Position numbers and translations under genes: made by a program. Source: G965276675 sp965276675 (GTDB taxonomy: Bacteria > Acidobacteriota > Terriglobia > Terriglobales > Acidobacteriaceae). Taken from it: a stretch of DNA of 64,000 nt. The stretch is taken from NCBI GenBank assembly GCA_965276675.1, contig OZ255624.1, forward strand, positions 3,038,001 through 3,102,000, in the 5' to 3' direction. The notes below the pieces were generated by a model. That model saw only the letters and a list, made by a program, of their open reading frames with translations, made no database searches and had not been told where the DNA came from. This document shows positions 1 to 10,281 of the stretch, in pieces; the stretch's first letter is position 1, and each line of letters begins with the position of its first letter.

Positions 1-1371
1 AAGCCGCTGCCAAATGCCATCATTGCCGGGAGTACCCAAAGCCATGAAAGGCTTTCCGTCTTTGAGCACGATCAGCGGACTCTCGTTTGAACGCGATCTC
101 TTGCCGGGTTCCAGACGTGATGGATCGTTCGGATCTAGGTGCAAATGTCGCATTTCGTTACTAAATAGGACACCGGTGTTCCCAGTCACCACACCCGAGC
201 CGAACTCGGCTCCGAGTGTCTGCGTTAAGGCCACCATGTTGCCCTCTTCATCGACAGCATTAAGATGTGTCGTGTGAGTTTCGATAGGCTGGCCAAAATC
301 GCCCGCTATCGCGATGGGGATGGTCGAATCCGCGTGGATAAGCGCTCGACGCTGTTCTGCATAATTCTTTGACAGCAACTTCTCCACTGGAACCTTCACG
401 AAATCCGGGTCTCCCACGTAGCGGTTTCTGTCTGCAATCGCGAGCCGCATGGCTTCACCGATCGTGTGCAAATACTGAGGAGAGTTGTGACCCATCGGTT
501 CCAGGTCAAAGCCTTCCAGTAGATTCAGCTGCTCAAGAACTGCGATACTACTTGGTGGTTGCGTGTAGAAGGTATAACCGCGATAGGTCGTCGAGATGGG
601 TTTGACCCAGCGTGCTTCGTAGCTAGCGAGATCGTTGCGGGTGATAATGCCCCCCTTTTGATGATAGAAGTCCGCAATCTGAGTTGCGAGCGCGCCTTTG
701 TAAAAGATATCTCCTCCCTTTGCAGCGATTTCCTTGAGCGTGCGGGCAAGATCGGGCTGTTTGAAAATCTCGCCCGGTTGCGGAACATGCCCACCAGGCA
801 AAAAGACTCTTGCTGAAGTTGGATAGCTCGCAAGCAGATCACGATGCTGCTCAATGCCTTCACTGAGGAACCTGTTCACGACGAAGCCGTTTTCGGCGAG
901 ATCAATCGCGGGCTGCAGCACTTTTGCCCATGGTAATTTCCCATAGGCCGCATGCAGCGTTTCCCATCCTTTCAGGCAAGATGGCGTCGGAGCGGATAGC
1001 ACCCCACGCGAGTATTCCTTGCCTTTGAAAACTCGATTGTCGCTCCCCTGGGCGCGGTGCCATAAAAATTCAGTGTGCGAACCTCATGGGTCTTCGCAAT
1101 GTATATGGTGGCGAAGCCATTGCCCCCCAAATGAAGACATTCGAGGATCTATCACTGTTACAGCAGCCGCGATCGCGACAGCCGCGTCAAACGCATTGCC
1201 ACCCTCTTGCAGAACAATCATTCCTGCTTCTGAAGCAAGCGGCTCAAGCGATGTAACCATCGACTCTCTGCCGGTGACGAGTGGCCGCGTAACTAGTTGG
1301 CCATGTGCTAAGCAAGCTGCGCTGAGCAGAGAAGTGAACGCTAGAAGTTGCAAGGAGCGGTACATAGACAT
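1..1371 (-). pseudogene. Gamma-glutamyltranspeptidase, frameshifted and cut by window edge
   Basis: Periplasmic Ntn-hydrolase family that transfers or hydrolyses the gamma-glutamyl group of glutathione. Reading starts at 1371 with a signal peptide (hydrophobic LLAFTSLLSAACLAHG), then the family stretch GGNAFDAAVAIAAAVTVIDP. The frame breaks at the G6 run (1123-1128), where five Gs would keep it open, and breaks again near 1050. From about 1050 to the left edge one frame stays open and carries the nucleophile region THTTHLNAVDEEGN, in which the second Thr of TTH should be the catalytic residue after self-cleavage, and the GTPGNDG block near the edge. The last part lies left of the window. Two separate frameshifts suggest a pseudogene, although indel sequencing errors are possible. 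The family assignment is firm. Confidence 0.85.
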
Positions 1372-1629
1372 TATGACCTCTTCAAAGCGTGAACGAAGGT
1401 TAGGAAACTAAACACGGAGAATCATTAAGTTGATTTGTCATCCGCAAACGTCCGTGATCCTGGTGACAATTCGCGAACAGATGTCGCCTCTTCGACCTTC
1501 CGCCTAGAGCGTGTTTCATGGATATGCCGAGAGATACGTATCGATCCTTAGGTCGATCCCGCTCCACGATCCCATTCGGACTGAGATACATCATCTCCCG
1601 TCTTGAAAGATGGATGCATTCCGGCCACT

Positions 1630-2227
1630 TCACCAAGCCCCATCTATTTGGGCGTCCCTTCCGCGTGGCTCGTCATTGAGAGGAGGACCGACCTCTTTCC
1701 GCCGTGATCGTTCATGTGATCTAGAACAAAGCGCTTTGGCGATTGGACTAGGATCCTTTGATAGAAACATCAGGTCTCCCGAAGCGGTAGCGTCCGTTGC
1801 TTCGGCAATGATCCGCTCTGCATCCTCGGAAGGAGCCACCTATTGCGAATAGATCTAATGGCCGCGAGCTTTATCGCACATATGTGTCCGTTTCGATTAC
1901 CGTACCTCTCCTCAATCGACTCTCGAAGATCAGTCGATAACAGACGTTGTGCACGAGTCTTTGCAAAGGGGATGAATCCTCCATTATAAAACAGATTAGG
2001 CCCGCGAAAGCTCCTGTTCGAACGATGTTCCAGCCGAGATAAGTACCGAGGGAAGCTTGGAGAAGCAAGGATGGTATGCCCGTGTCCTCGTTCCCATTCT
2101 GATCTACACGCGGTACCAACGTGGGTATAACCTGCTTGATAATGGGTGGCTGATTCGTTATGACACCAGATTCATCTAGTGAGAGCCACCGAATTGTCGG
2201 CCGTTCTAAAACTGAGTGCACTGGCAC
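1630..2227 (-). pseudogene. Alpha/beta-hydrolase domain protein (Abhydrolase_10-like), C-terminal remnant
   Basis: No single frame is open, but joined minus-strand frames give the C-terminal third of a secreted hydrolase family common in Acidobacteria. Visible pieces in order are VPRVDQNGNEDTGIPS, then LGTYLGWN (about 2110-2020), then GGFIPFAKTRAQRL and RESIEERYG (about 1985-1900), then LLPEDAERIIAEA near the end (about 1840-1800). The N-terminal part with the nucleophile elbow is missing: the remnant begins right after the 3' end of the neighbouring receptor pseudogene. At least three frame changes are needed. The family call rests on my recall of the characteristic FAKTRA and LLPEDAER segments; the domain name is less certain than the fact of decay. 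From 1372 to 1629 I see nothing recognisable. Confidence 0.6.
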
Positions 2228-2285
2228 CGCATAGCGAGCGGCTCAACACAACGTTTATTCAACCCGTACAAGCATTCTAGGCAGA

Positions 2286-5200
2286 GGCTAAAATACCACC
2301 TTTACGCGAGTTGAATCTGCCGGGATGTTGTTGATGTTGAATTTATGAAGCCTGCACTGGCGAGAGGGTTACCGGTCTGATCAAAAGCGCACTGTTAGAA
2401 ATAGGAGCATTGAAATTTGTTTGATTTAGGACATTGAATAACTCTGCCCTCACTTGAACATTGAATGTGCTGGAAATCGTCTCAATGTAATTGTTCTTGA
2501 AGAGTGAGAAGTCTAGATTAGACAGGCTTGGCCCGATTACAGAGTTTCGTCCTTCATTCCCCAACAAGGTGCTCGGCCTTGGGAATGAAAAACATTGCAG
2601 CTTAAGATAGGCCACTTTCCCGGGATTGGTCGCCGAACCGCACCCTGCACCGAAACTGCGATTCGGGTAAGCAAACGGGTCATTGCTCTTGAGACCCAGT
2701 GGATCCCCACCCACAAGCGGCGTGAATGGCAGACCGCTACGAATTTGATAAATCCCTCCCAACTTCCATCCGTTGGTTAACCAATCTACTGCAGGACGAG
2801 AGCTGCGCCTCGTCGGTAACGTCCATGTTGCGTTTATTACGCCATTTTGTCCGATGTTGAAGTCGGACAGACCACGCCGCAAGTGCCGGTCGAAAAAGAA
2901 AAGACTTGAGATCAAATTCGCAAACGGATCTCCAATCATTGAGGCTGAGCCCTCGTCAAGCGCCTTGCCCCACGTATAGGATCCCTGCACCTGAAAGCCG
3001 CTGTTCATACGCTTAGTGACTTGTACTTCTAGCGCATCGTAAAACGAATTGGAATCCCACGATAGGTTGTCTAAACGCCCAATTGCAGGGTTCACCTGTG
3101 TTCCAGACCCTGAATTAGTGCACAGACCATTGATAATGGAGCCGCCGCAGGGCCACAAATAGCCCTGAGGGGTAAGGGTTGGAAGTACGATGTTGATATC
3201 ATCAGCGCGAAACGGCTGATGCACCCCACGAGTGCCGACATAGCCGGCCATAAACGTTAGACTGGGGCCGATCTCCTGCTCAATATTAAGGCTCCATTGC
3301 ATAACGTAGTTGCGGTGTGGATTGTACTGAATATGAACATTGCGTAAAAGTGCCGCTGCCGTAATCAGTCCAAGACCGCCTGCCGGGAACGCACCCTGAG
3401 GTGGCGAAGGCACACTGCCCGTAGTTGTAAATGGAGCTGCAGACGCTTGGGGGACGATAAACTCATAGGTCAAAGGAAGTACATCAACCACCGCAAAGCC
3501 AGAGCGAACGGATGTTTTGCCATTAACGAACGGGTCCCAAGCAAAGCCGACACGCGGTTCGAAGTTGAGTTTGGTAGGGTTCTTGAATAGGTCCCCGCTC
3601 GTTGTTGGAGTAGAGTCTGTGATATAGCGCAGGTTGGTTATGTGATTGCTAGCTTCGCTTGGCACGGTGACCATTTCATAACGTACACCCGCGTTAATGG
3701 TCAGGTTGGGACGAATTCGGAAGTCATCCTGCACATACGCAGCAAATAGAGTTTGGTGGAAGTCATGAGCGGTGTGTGTCGGGCTTATATCAGCATTGAA
3801 CCTGATCGGCTGATTGGTAATAAAGCCAGCGAGTGAACCGAAGTTGTACCCACCTCCTACGCCGATCGCCACGAGGAGCCGCTCTTGCATCCACTCGGCT
3901 GCGACACCAAACTTTAGGCCATGCTTACCCTTAGTAAGCAGAAGGTCATCATATGCTTGATATGAATTCCACAACCATACGTAATTTGGCGGTGTTCCGA
4001 GGCCGCCACCAAAACCTGTGATGCCAGGCACAGCAATGGATGGTGCGAAGTGTCCAGGTATCGCGGCTAACGCCGGATCAGCAGCAGCTGGGTTGCTAGC
4101 TGTCACACCATAGCCATTCCTAGCCGACTCGCGATTATATCCGAACCGCAGATTGTTGAGGAGTGTAGACGAGAAGATATGACTTTCACCAATGCTCACA
4201 AACTCTCTGTGAGACTGATTTCCTAAAGTGACGGCATTTAGGCTGTCTGGCAGTGTTAGCAGTGACTTGTCATATTGATAAGTTCCGACTATGCTGTCCC
4301 GGTCAGTAAAGGTGTTATCTATTCTCGCCGTCAAGAAATTCTCGGTAGGTTCCTGCTGCGTAGCAATGGAGTAGTTTCCTGTGTTTCCAGCTATCGGTCC
4401 GTTCGGGAGCGGGTATAGAGCAAGGAACGGTTTCACCGCCGGATCGACGGTAACTGTGGTTTCCCTCCGTCTGCAGTTTGAAGGATACCGTTTCTTGCTT
4501 CTGGTGAGGGCGTGAGGTCTACAGCCGTGACGCCTAGAGATTGGAGAATCCCTTCATAATCTGCGAAGAAGAAGGTTTTGTCCTTGATGATGGGACCGCC
4601 GACGGCCCCGCCAAACTGGTAGCGATGGAAGGGCGGCTTTGTTGTATCGAAGTAGTTGCGCGCATCAAGCGCGCTGCTGCGGTTGAAGTCATACGCATCG
4701 CCATAGAAGGCGTTTGACCCTGCACGCGTAACGGCGTTGACGACACCCCCTGATGTCCGGCCGTATTCGGGGGGTAGTTGCTTCTGATAACGGAGAATTC
4801 CTGAATCGCATCCACTCCGAGGGTGCTGCCCAATACACTCCCTGGGCCGCTATTTGCGTAATCGTTTACGCTGACGCCATCGATACGATAATTATTCTGC
4901 TGCGGTCGGGCTCCCGAGATGCTCAGCTGCGTTCCGTAGCCACGATTTCCCCTACCGTAGCCACTTGCGGGGGCGGCTGCAGGCTTCCAAGAGACCCGAC
5001 TCTAGGTTGAAGCGCTGCAAGCTGCGTCCAGTCGCGGCCATTCAATGGCAGCTCGCGGACAGTAGCGCCGTTCACCTGGTTTGTGAGACTTGAGCTCGAT
5101 AGGTCGATCTGCGGTGTCTCATCAGTCACGATTATCCGCTGGCTAGCCTCGCCCACTTTCATCTTAACGTTGAGAGTTTGTTGCGCTCCCACTGCGAGGG

Positions 5201-5497
5201 TCAGTCCCTTTGTAATTCAACTGAAAATCCCGGGGCTGCGACCGAAACTTCGTAATTGCCTGGTAACAGATTGGGTGCGCCGTATAGCCCGCGAGAATCT
5301 GAAATGACAGTGGTGCTAATCCCCGTATCCACATTTTTAATTGCAATCTGCGCGTCAGGGATAGAAGCTCCTTACTGATCACTAACCGTCCCCGTTACCG
5401 TCGCTCCCGTAACTTGCCCGTTCGCCGACAATCCGCACAACATGCTGATTGCGCACAGAAGAGCGGCTGCGCCAATCTTGATAGTTTTAATTCTCAC
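2286..5497 (-). pseudogene. TonB-dependent receptor, Oar-like, multiply frameshifted
   Basis: Outer-membrane receptor of the type with an N-terminal carboxypeptidase-regulatory (beta-sandwich) domain. A GTG at 5497 begins a signal peptide, followed by GTVSDQ, an in-frame TAA, then GASIPDAQIAIKN and LLPGNYEVSVAAPGF. The plug domain (LNGRDWTQLAALQP, GVDAIQEFSVIRSNYPP) and the barrel follow, but the frame shifts near 5200, 4920, 4760 and 4455. The barrel from 4436 to 2343 is one long open frame. At the very end two more single-base losses hide what should be a normal receptor C-terminus, readable as SRQIQLALKVVF ending near 2286. I infer decay because errors are spread over the gene and not only in homopolymers. 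Substrate is unknown. Confidence 0.85.
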
Positions 5498-5824
5498 GTT
5501 CGACCTCGAATGTCCCGATTCCGGTGCGTGCTTCGTACAGAAGTCTCGATCTCTGACCGCGGCGTGAATGTGACGCCGGCGACATAGAAATAGTGGTCAT
5601 CGAGCGGCACGTCATCCCAAGTAATCCCGTTGGACGCCAACATTATCGAGATTACCTATGAGCAGAATGGTATGTTCTCTCACCCGCTCTTCGGTACAAC
5701 GTAGCCCCTTCTACATGAACGCGCCGTTACACGGCCGACCAAACAGATTCATCTCTCGTTCATTTACGAAGGAGCGCGTGACAATCGACGGGGAGGGGCG
5801 GAAGGCAGGTACGGAGTGGCTGGG
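5498..5824. other. Gap without a recognisable gene
   Basis: This 327-base stretch lies between the starts and ends of two minus-strand pseudogenes. It should hold the promoter of the receptor pseudogene. I read all six frames and saw no protein family, RNA gene or clear repeat. Confidence 0.4.
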
Positions 5825-7306
5825 CTACGCGCTCATCGTCGGCATTGGCTCGTTAACGGACTTCTCGACATGCCGGGCGATCGGTAAAAAGCAAACAAAA
5901 GTACTACCGTGCTGATCAGAGCATTCGAGAGAAACGTTCCCGCCATGTGCTTGTGCGAGCGTTCGCGCAATTGGCAGACCGAGACCGGCGCCACTAGTGA
6001 CGTCCGACCTGTCTTCGCTATTTGAATAGCCAGGACTCACGCGGTAAAACCGTTCAAAAATACGTTGCTCATGTTCAGTATCAATACCGCCACCGGTATC
6101 TCGGATCGACACACGGTAGCCGTCTGCTGACTTTTCGAGGCGGACAAAGATATACCCGTCAGCGGGCGTGTGCTTCACCGCATTCGCAAGGAGATTAGTA
6201 AAGATACGATGAAGCAGATCCTGATCACCGTATGCAGGCGACTCGTCCAGCGAACCGATTTGGACTTGAATTCTTTTGGGGACGCCAGCCAGCCAATAGC
6301 GTGAACGGTGTCTAGCAACAGTTCATCTAGATCGAACTCGGTGCCCTGTAGCACAATGCCGCCCGAATCTGCTCGCGCCAGACAGAACATGTCTTCAACA
6401 ACGTGTGTTAACCGGCGCCCCTCTTGCTAGATGAGCCGAAGTGAATCCTGGTAATCTTCGTTAGCGGGCTGGTTAAGTTCCAGCGTGACAGAAGCCGCAC
6501 TGCAGATAATGGACAGCGGGGTTCTTAGCTCGTGCGACGCGTCTGCCATGAAGTACCGCTGCAGTTTAAATGATGCACTCAGGCGAGACAGCAAGTCATT
6601 GAATGTACTCGCGAGCCTGCTTAATTCGTCGCGCGACTCGCCAACGTTGAATCGCTGCTCGAGATTCGTCGCGCTGATGTGAAGCGCATGTTCCGACATT
6701 TCGAGTACGGGCGCAAGGCTCTTCCGGATAAGGAACCAACTCGCGAGGCCAGCGAGTAAGATCCCAGTGGGCACGGCGAACAATAGGATCCTGCGGCCTT
6801 TTTCGAGTTGGCTGAAGCGAGTCGAGCGACTGGCTCGCGACCACGATGTAATTTCGACCACCGGGCTGCAGCATAACGTGCACTGCAGCAACACGCCGTA
6901 GGTCTCCAGTTTTGCCCTACAGGATCACAGTGTAGAGATGGATCTGTCCATCGCGCGGCGGTCCACCCGACGGGATCAAGATCCGATCGCCGCTGCCGAT
7001 CGGCTTTTCCGCTAACAAGTTGTCGTCTGAGTCGTAAATGGAGAGCGTGTATCCCGGAAAGTTCAGCATCCTGACCGCATCGCGAGCGGCCAGCTCTTCA
7101 ATTCCGCTCTCACTCAAATCATGATGCAAGATAGCGACCATTGCGCCGGTGATTGAAGACAAGACGCCGTCGGAACGGGCGTAGAAAGTTCTGCTGATCA
7201 GAGTGTAGATGACTGAACTGAGTACAGCCATGAATAGAGCAAGGATCACAACATGCCACAACATAAGTCGCAGCAGCGTTGAGGTCATCATCGTACTTCT
7301 AGTCAT
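5825..7306 (-). pseudogene. Sensor histidine kinase, broken
   Basis: Inner-membrane sensor of a two-component pair. The ATG at 7306 overlaps the stop of the regulator gene by eight bases, as in many operons. In order I see TM1 (WHVVILALFMAVLSSVIYTL), a short periplasmic domain, an in-frame TAG at about 6917, TM2 and a HAMP-like linker, the HisKA phospho-acceptor box FMADASHELRTPLS, another in-frame TAG at about 6427, and the ATPase domain with N-box (AVKHTPADG), G1 box (DTGGGI) and G2 box (GAGLGLPIA). Frameshifts also occur near 6800-6890 and near 6180-6290. With two stops and several shifts it cannot make a working kinase. Family identity is very secure. Confidence 0.88.
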
Positions 7307-7964
7307 CCGCGGTAATTTCATAGCCTTCCCCGCGGCGGGTACGCAGTAACTTCGTTTCATGCCCAGAGTCAATCTTTTTTCTGAGCCGAAGAATGTACAC
7401 GTCAATCACGTTGGAAAACGCATCGAAATTCTCATCCCAGGCGTGCTCTGAAAGTTCCTCGCGAGATACCATCTTACCCTTCTTGCGAGCGAGGTATTCG
7501 AGAATCGCGTATTCCTTCGCGGTGAGGTGAATGCGTTTATTTGCGCGGGTTACGCAGTGTGCGCTCGTGTCGATGCGCAGATCGCCGACCTCGATGCCCT
7601 CCGCATAAGGAGTCTGCCCGCGCCTTAGAAGAGCGCGAATGCGCGCGAGCAGCTCGGAGTACTCATAGGGCTTTGTCAAGTAATCATCCGCACCAATATC
7701 GAGTCCCTTGACGCGGGCCTGAACGGCGTCCCGAGCCGTCAGCATGAGGATCGGAAACTTGTGCCCTTGCGTGCGCAGCTGCTGGCAGATGCTAAATCCA
7801 TCTTGGCCATGCAGCACGAGATCGAGGATGACTAGATCGTATGAGTTCACTGCTACCTTATACAGCGCATCTTCTCCGTCGCTCGCAATATCCACGGCAT
7901 AGCCTTGATTACGTAGTCCCTTAGAGAGCATAAAAGCGGCTCTTGGCTCGTCTTCTATTTGCAA
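7299..7964 (-). CDS. OmpR/PhoB-family response regulator, start region doubtful
   Basis: DNA-binding response regulator, about 221 residues. The receiver domain has the acidic pocket IEDE at the N-terminus, the phospho-acceptor Asp in VILDLVL (about residue 48) and the conserved Lys in YLTKPYEYSE (about 98). A winged-helix effector domain follows, with LTAKEYAILEYLARKKGKMVSREEL and a closing RRGEGYEI. The oddity is the 5' end. The open frame can start only at TTG 7964, which removes most of the first beta strand; the ATG at 7972 is out of frame, so a small indel may have damaged the start. Its partner kinase directly downstream is a pseudogene, so the regulator is an orphan here even if made. 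Confidence 0.75.
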   Translation of the reverse strand: MQIEDEPRAAFMLSKGLRNQGYAVDIASDGEDALYKVAVNSYDLVILDLVLHGQDGFSICQQLRTQGHKFPILMLTARDAVQARVKGLDIGADDYLTKPYEYSELLARIRALLRRGQTPYAEGIEVGDLRIDTSAHCVTRANKRIHLTAKEYAILEYLARKKGKMVSREELSEHAWDENFDAFSNVIDVYILRLRKKIDSGHETKLLRTRRGEGYEITADD

Positions 7965-8021
7965 TACGCATACAGTCGTCGTCTCATGCAGGCAGAGCTA
8001 AACCATTCAACTAACAATGGT

Positions 8022-8736
8022 ATGATTCGTCACATCATATCAAGCTGGAAGCATCTCATGATCGTACCTGGCAAATTCCTTCCGCTGATGCTCGCCATGG
8101 TACTCAGCTTGCCAATTGCCTTCGCGGCTAATGGGAATCGCGTGAAGCCTGCCACCCGACAAATCGTTAGAATCGCGCGGACTTCCCGACCAGGGAATAT
8201 CGTCTATCTACAAATCGATGTTGCTAAAGCCTTGCACTACTTCGAAGACGAGAATCTTGATGTGAAATTTCAGTCATATGACAGCGGCCCCATTGCAGCC
8301 CAAGCTCTCGAGAACAATTGCTCGTTAACGGCGATGCTTACCTATTGCTCGATACTGTTACCCACGAGGAGACTCAGCGTGTTTTCACCGGCGAATACCA
8401 GTTCACCGGCGTTCTCACGCGGGCCGATGTCATTTCTCCGCATCACGAACTTGTGCAAAAGGTGGTGAACGCGCTGCTGAGAGCCAATCTCTTCATCGCA
8501 ACGCACAGCGCCGCTGATATCGCCACGGTTCTGCCTTCTGTCTGTGGTGCAGGACCGCTATACTTTTGTAAAAAGCGTGGAACACACGCGGTCGGCGTTC
8601 TCGGATGATGACTTTGTCACTGCCGAGGCAGTTGCAAATAATATTCAGGCGGTAAAGGCGCTCGGCGTGGTTTCAGAAAGTGCACAACTCAATCCGGCAG
8701 ATTTCTTTGACATGAGCTTCGTCGCGCAGGCTACGG
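8022..8736 (+). pseudogene. ABC-transporter substrate-binding protein (NMT1/SsuA-like), broken
   Basis: Periplasmic binding protein remnant divergent from the response regulator. A start at 8022 or 8058 gives a signal peptide (FLPLMLAMVLSLPIAFA) and a family-type opening of VRIARTSRPGNIVYLQIDVA, with KALHYFEDENLDVKF following. After about residue 110 the frame is lost, and a large middle section seems deleted because the next readable piece (GDAYLLLDTVTHEE, then EYQFTGVLTRADV, frame at 8318-8540) belongs late in the protein. A third frame gives the last helices, ending NPADFFDMSFVAQA near 8730. From there the open frame runs directly into integrase sequence, so the two remnants are fused. Ligand unknown; this family includes sulfonate and thiamine-precursor binders. 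Confidence 0.65.
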
Positions 8737-9060
8737 AGCATGAGTTGGGGTCATCCTGGTGCGGAAAACATAAGGAAGGATGGGTCTTTCCCTCCTCGAT
8801 CCAAATCGGTCATCTGACCACCATTGCGAAAGGCTTCCAGGCAGCTCGGAGTCGAGCCGGTCTGGACAAAAAGCTGCTGCTGGTGCCCTATTCAGCACGG
8901 CATACCCATGGCACGTACACGATGGAGAAGAGCCGCAACACCTTCCGCCAAGTCCATGGACTATGTCGACCTTAAGTTCATGAAATCACTGCGGAAGGTC
9001 ATCAATCAACGTAACCGGCGGAAAGTTTGGTCAAGCTTTGGAACGAAGCGACGAGAACAA
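8737..9060 (+). pseudogene. Tyrosine recombinase (phage-type integrase), C-terminal remnant
   Basis: Only the end of the catalytic domain survives. In one frame I read EGWVFPS, then GHLTTIAKGFQAARSRAG, then SARHTHGTYTMEKS, where the R-H pair of the family's HxxR-type box is visible (usual form RHTYGT). A second frame continues with AKSMDYVDLKFM, where the tyrosine-bearing end of the fold is expected, and then INQRNRRK with a short tail. The nucleophilic Tyr region looks damaged. The gene is fused upstream to a binding-protein remnant, which points to deletion between them. It ends close to a tRNA-like fragment at 9098-9147, the usual location of an integration site. Confidence 0.7.
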
Positions 9061-9097
9061 ACAAGTCTTAGTCCGTATCGGGCTGACGATAAAAGTT

Positions 9098-9147
9098 TGG
9101 TGGACGCGGTAGGAATCAAATTTATAACCTGTTGATTAGAATTGACT
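9098..9147 (-). other. tRNA-Lys-like 3' half, possible old attachment site
   Basis: Read on the minus strand, this segment resembles the anticodon arm through the CCA end of a tRNA: an anticodon-loop region TTCTAATCAACAGG, a T-arm region containing TTTGATTCCTACC, and an acceptor end GCGTCCACCA. An intact tRNA-Lys(CUU) would read close to CTCTTAATCAACAGG and TTCGATTCCTACC. The 5' half is missing and the T-loop has changed, so it is not a working tRNA. Integrases of the neighbouring kind often target tRNA 3' ends, which supports an att-site reading. The amino-acid identity is inferred from memory. Confidence 0.5.
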
Positions 9148-9404
9148 TCGAGACGACGGCGCACATGTCCCTTCAATGACCTGACTGGAGCCTTCCCGTT
9201 GATTTAGAAGCACTTTCGACACGGGAAGGTTCCCACTTTGGTCCCCTTACTGGTCGCAGAGGATTGCCGAACGCTGGACTGCCGTCATCAATTTTGCCCG
9301 AGCTTGCCATATCTCCTTGTCGGGATTATTGTGATGCCAGTCGTCCTTTCGGACTAAGATCTCGAATGGAGAAAGAGCTTAAACTCGACCGACATTTGTT
9401 CTGA
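9148..9404. other. Gap without a recognisable gene
   Basis: Upstream region of the FadR-type regulator. No frame gives a known family and I see no strong repeat or hairpin. Confidence 0.35.
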
Positions 9405-9433
9405 TTGTCGGCCTTGGTATTGCGTGCTAAAAT
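9405..9433 (+). promoter_or_regulatory. Candidate sigma70-type promoter
   Basis: TTGTCG at 9405-9410 and TAAAAT at 9428-9433 are separated by 17 bases. They match the -35 and -10 consensus at four and five of six positions. Transcription would start near 9440, leaving a leader of about a dozen bases before the ATG at 9452. Confidence 0.4.
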
Positions 9434-9451
9434 CCTGTTTCACCTGTTAGC

Positions 9452-10141
9452 ATGAACGCTTCTTTGCTAGGATTAGTACAATCTCAACAAGGCCTTCTAC
9501 TCGTGAAGGACAACCTTGCTGCGTACTTCCGCGAAGAAATAATTAGCGGTCGACTCGTTCCTGGCGAAAAGATTGTTGAGGTGAAGTGGGCCAAGGTTCT
9601 GAAAACTTCTCAAAGCTCCGTCCGGGAAGCCTTAAATATTCTTTTAGCAGAAGGATTTGTTCAGAAGGGCTCAGGTCGCACTGCACAGGTGATTCAACTG
9701 AGCGATGATGACGTCTCTCACAGTTATGAGTTACGGGCTGTATTGGAAGGCTACGCCGCACGCATCGTAGCTCAAGAAAAGCCAGATTTGGCAGAGCTCG
9801 AACAGACGCTCGCGGATATGCGTTCTGCAATTGAATGCAACAATCTTAGAGCATTCTACGAGCGCGATTTGCAGTTTCATGTTCTACTGGCGGAAAAGAC
9901 TGGCAATCGCATGCTAGTGCAAGCCGTCAAACGAATCATTCTTCCTCTGTTCGCATTTGTAGTTATGCGCGTTCAAGGCGCGAGGACTGAAGAGAAGCAG
10001 TGGACACGAAGCTTAGATCAGCATAAGCGAATCGTTGAGGCCCTCAAAACACATGATCCAGTGTTCGCGGAGCGGTTGGTTGCCCAAACGGTCAGCGCTT
10101 TTCTAGAAGAAACAAAAGAGGTGGTAAAACTCTCCCAATGA
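9452..10141 (+). CDS. GntR-family regulator, FadR/FCD subfamily
   Basis: Transcriptional regulator of 229 residues. The N-terminal winged helix (about residues 20-85) contains YFREEIISGRLVPGEKI and the recognition region SQSSVREALNILLAEGFV. The C-terminal FCD all-helical ligand domain (about 90-220) keeps likely metal ligands: Asp in YERDLQFH, the His of the same segment and His in DQHKRIVEAL. FCD regulators usually sense sugar acids or other carboxylates and repress adjacent catabolic genes. The gene precedes an Rpe-like gene on the opposite strand (convergent) and a sugar oxidation operon, so local control of block 1 is a fair inference. It is the first fully intact gene after the decayed left region. 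Confidence 0.9.
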   Translation: MNASLLGLVQSQQGLLLVKDNLAAYFREEIISGRLVPGEKIVEVKWAKVLKTSQSSVREALNILLAEGFVQKGSGRTAQVIQLSDDDVSHSYELRAVLEGYAARIVAQEKPDLAELEQTLADMRSAIECNNLRAFYERDLQFHVLLAEKTGNRMLVQAVKRIILPLFAFVVMRVQGARTEEKQWTRSLDQHKRIVEALKTHDPVFAERLVAQTVSAFLEETKEVVKLSQ

Positions 10142-10281
10142 AGCTTTGACCTAGTGACGGGCGGCTCGGGTGGTATCTGGGATATCTTGAAACCACGTCG
10201 AAACATCAGTTCGCTGACGCCCCAAAACTTTCAGTCCGTTGTCAAACATAGTTAATAGTCTCAACGGGGGACGCGGCAGTC

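Noticed and set aside
1400..1636. A 78-codon open frame on the minus strand after the transpeptidase start
   Set aside because: No family similarity and no ribosome site. Probably non-coding spacer or unrecognisable decay.
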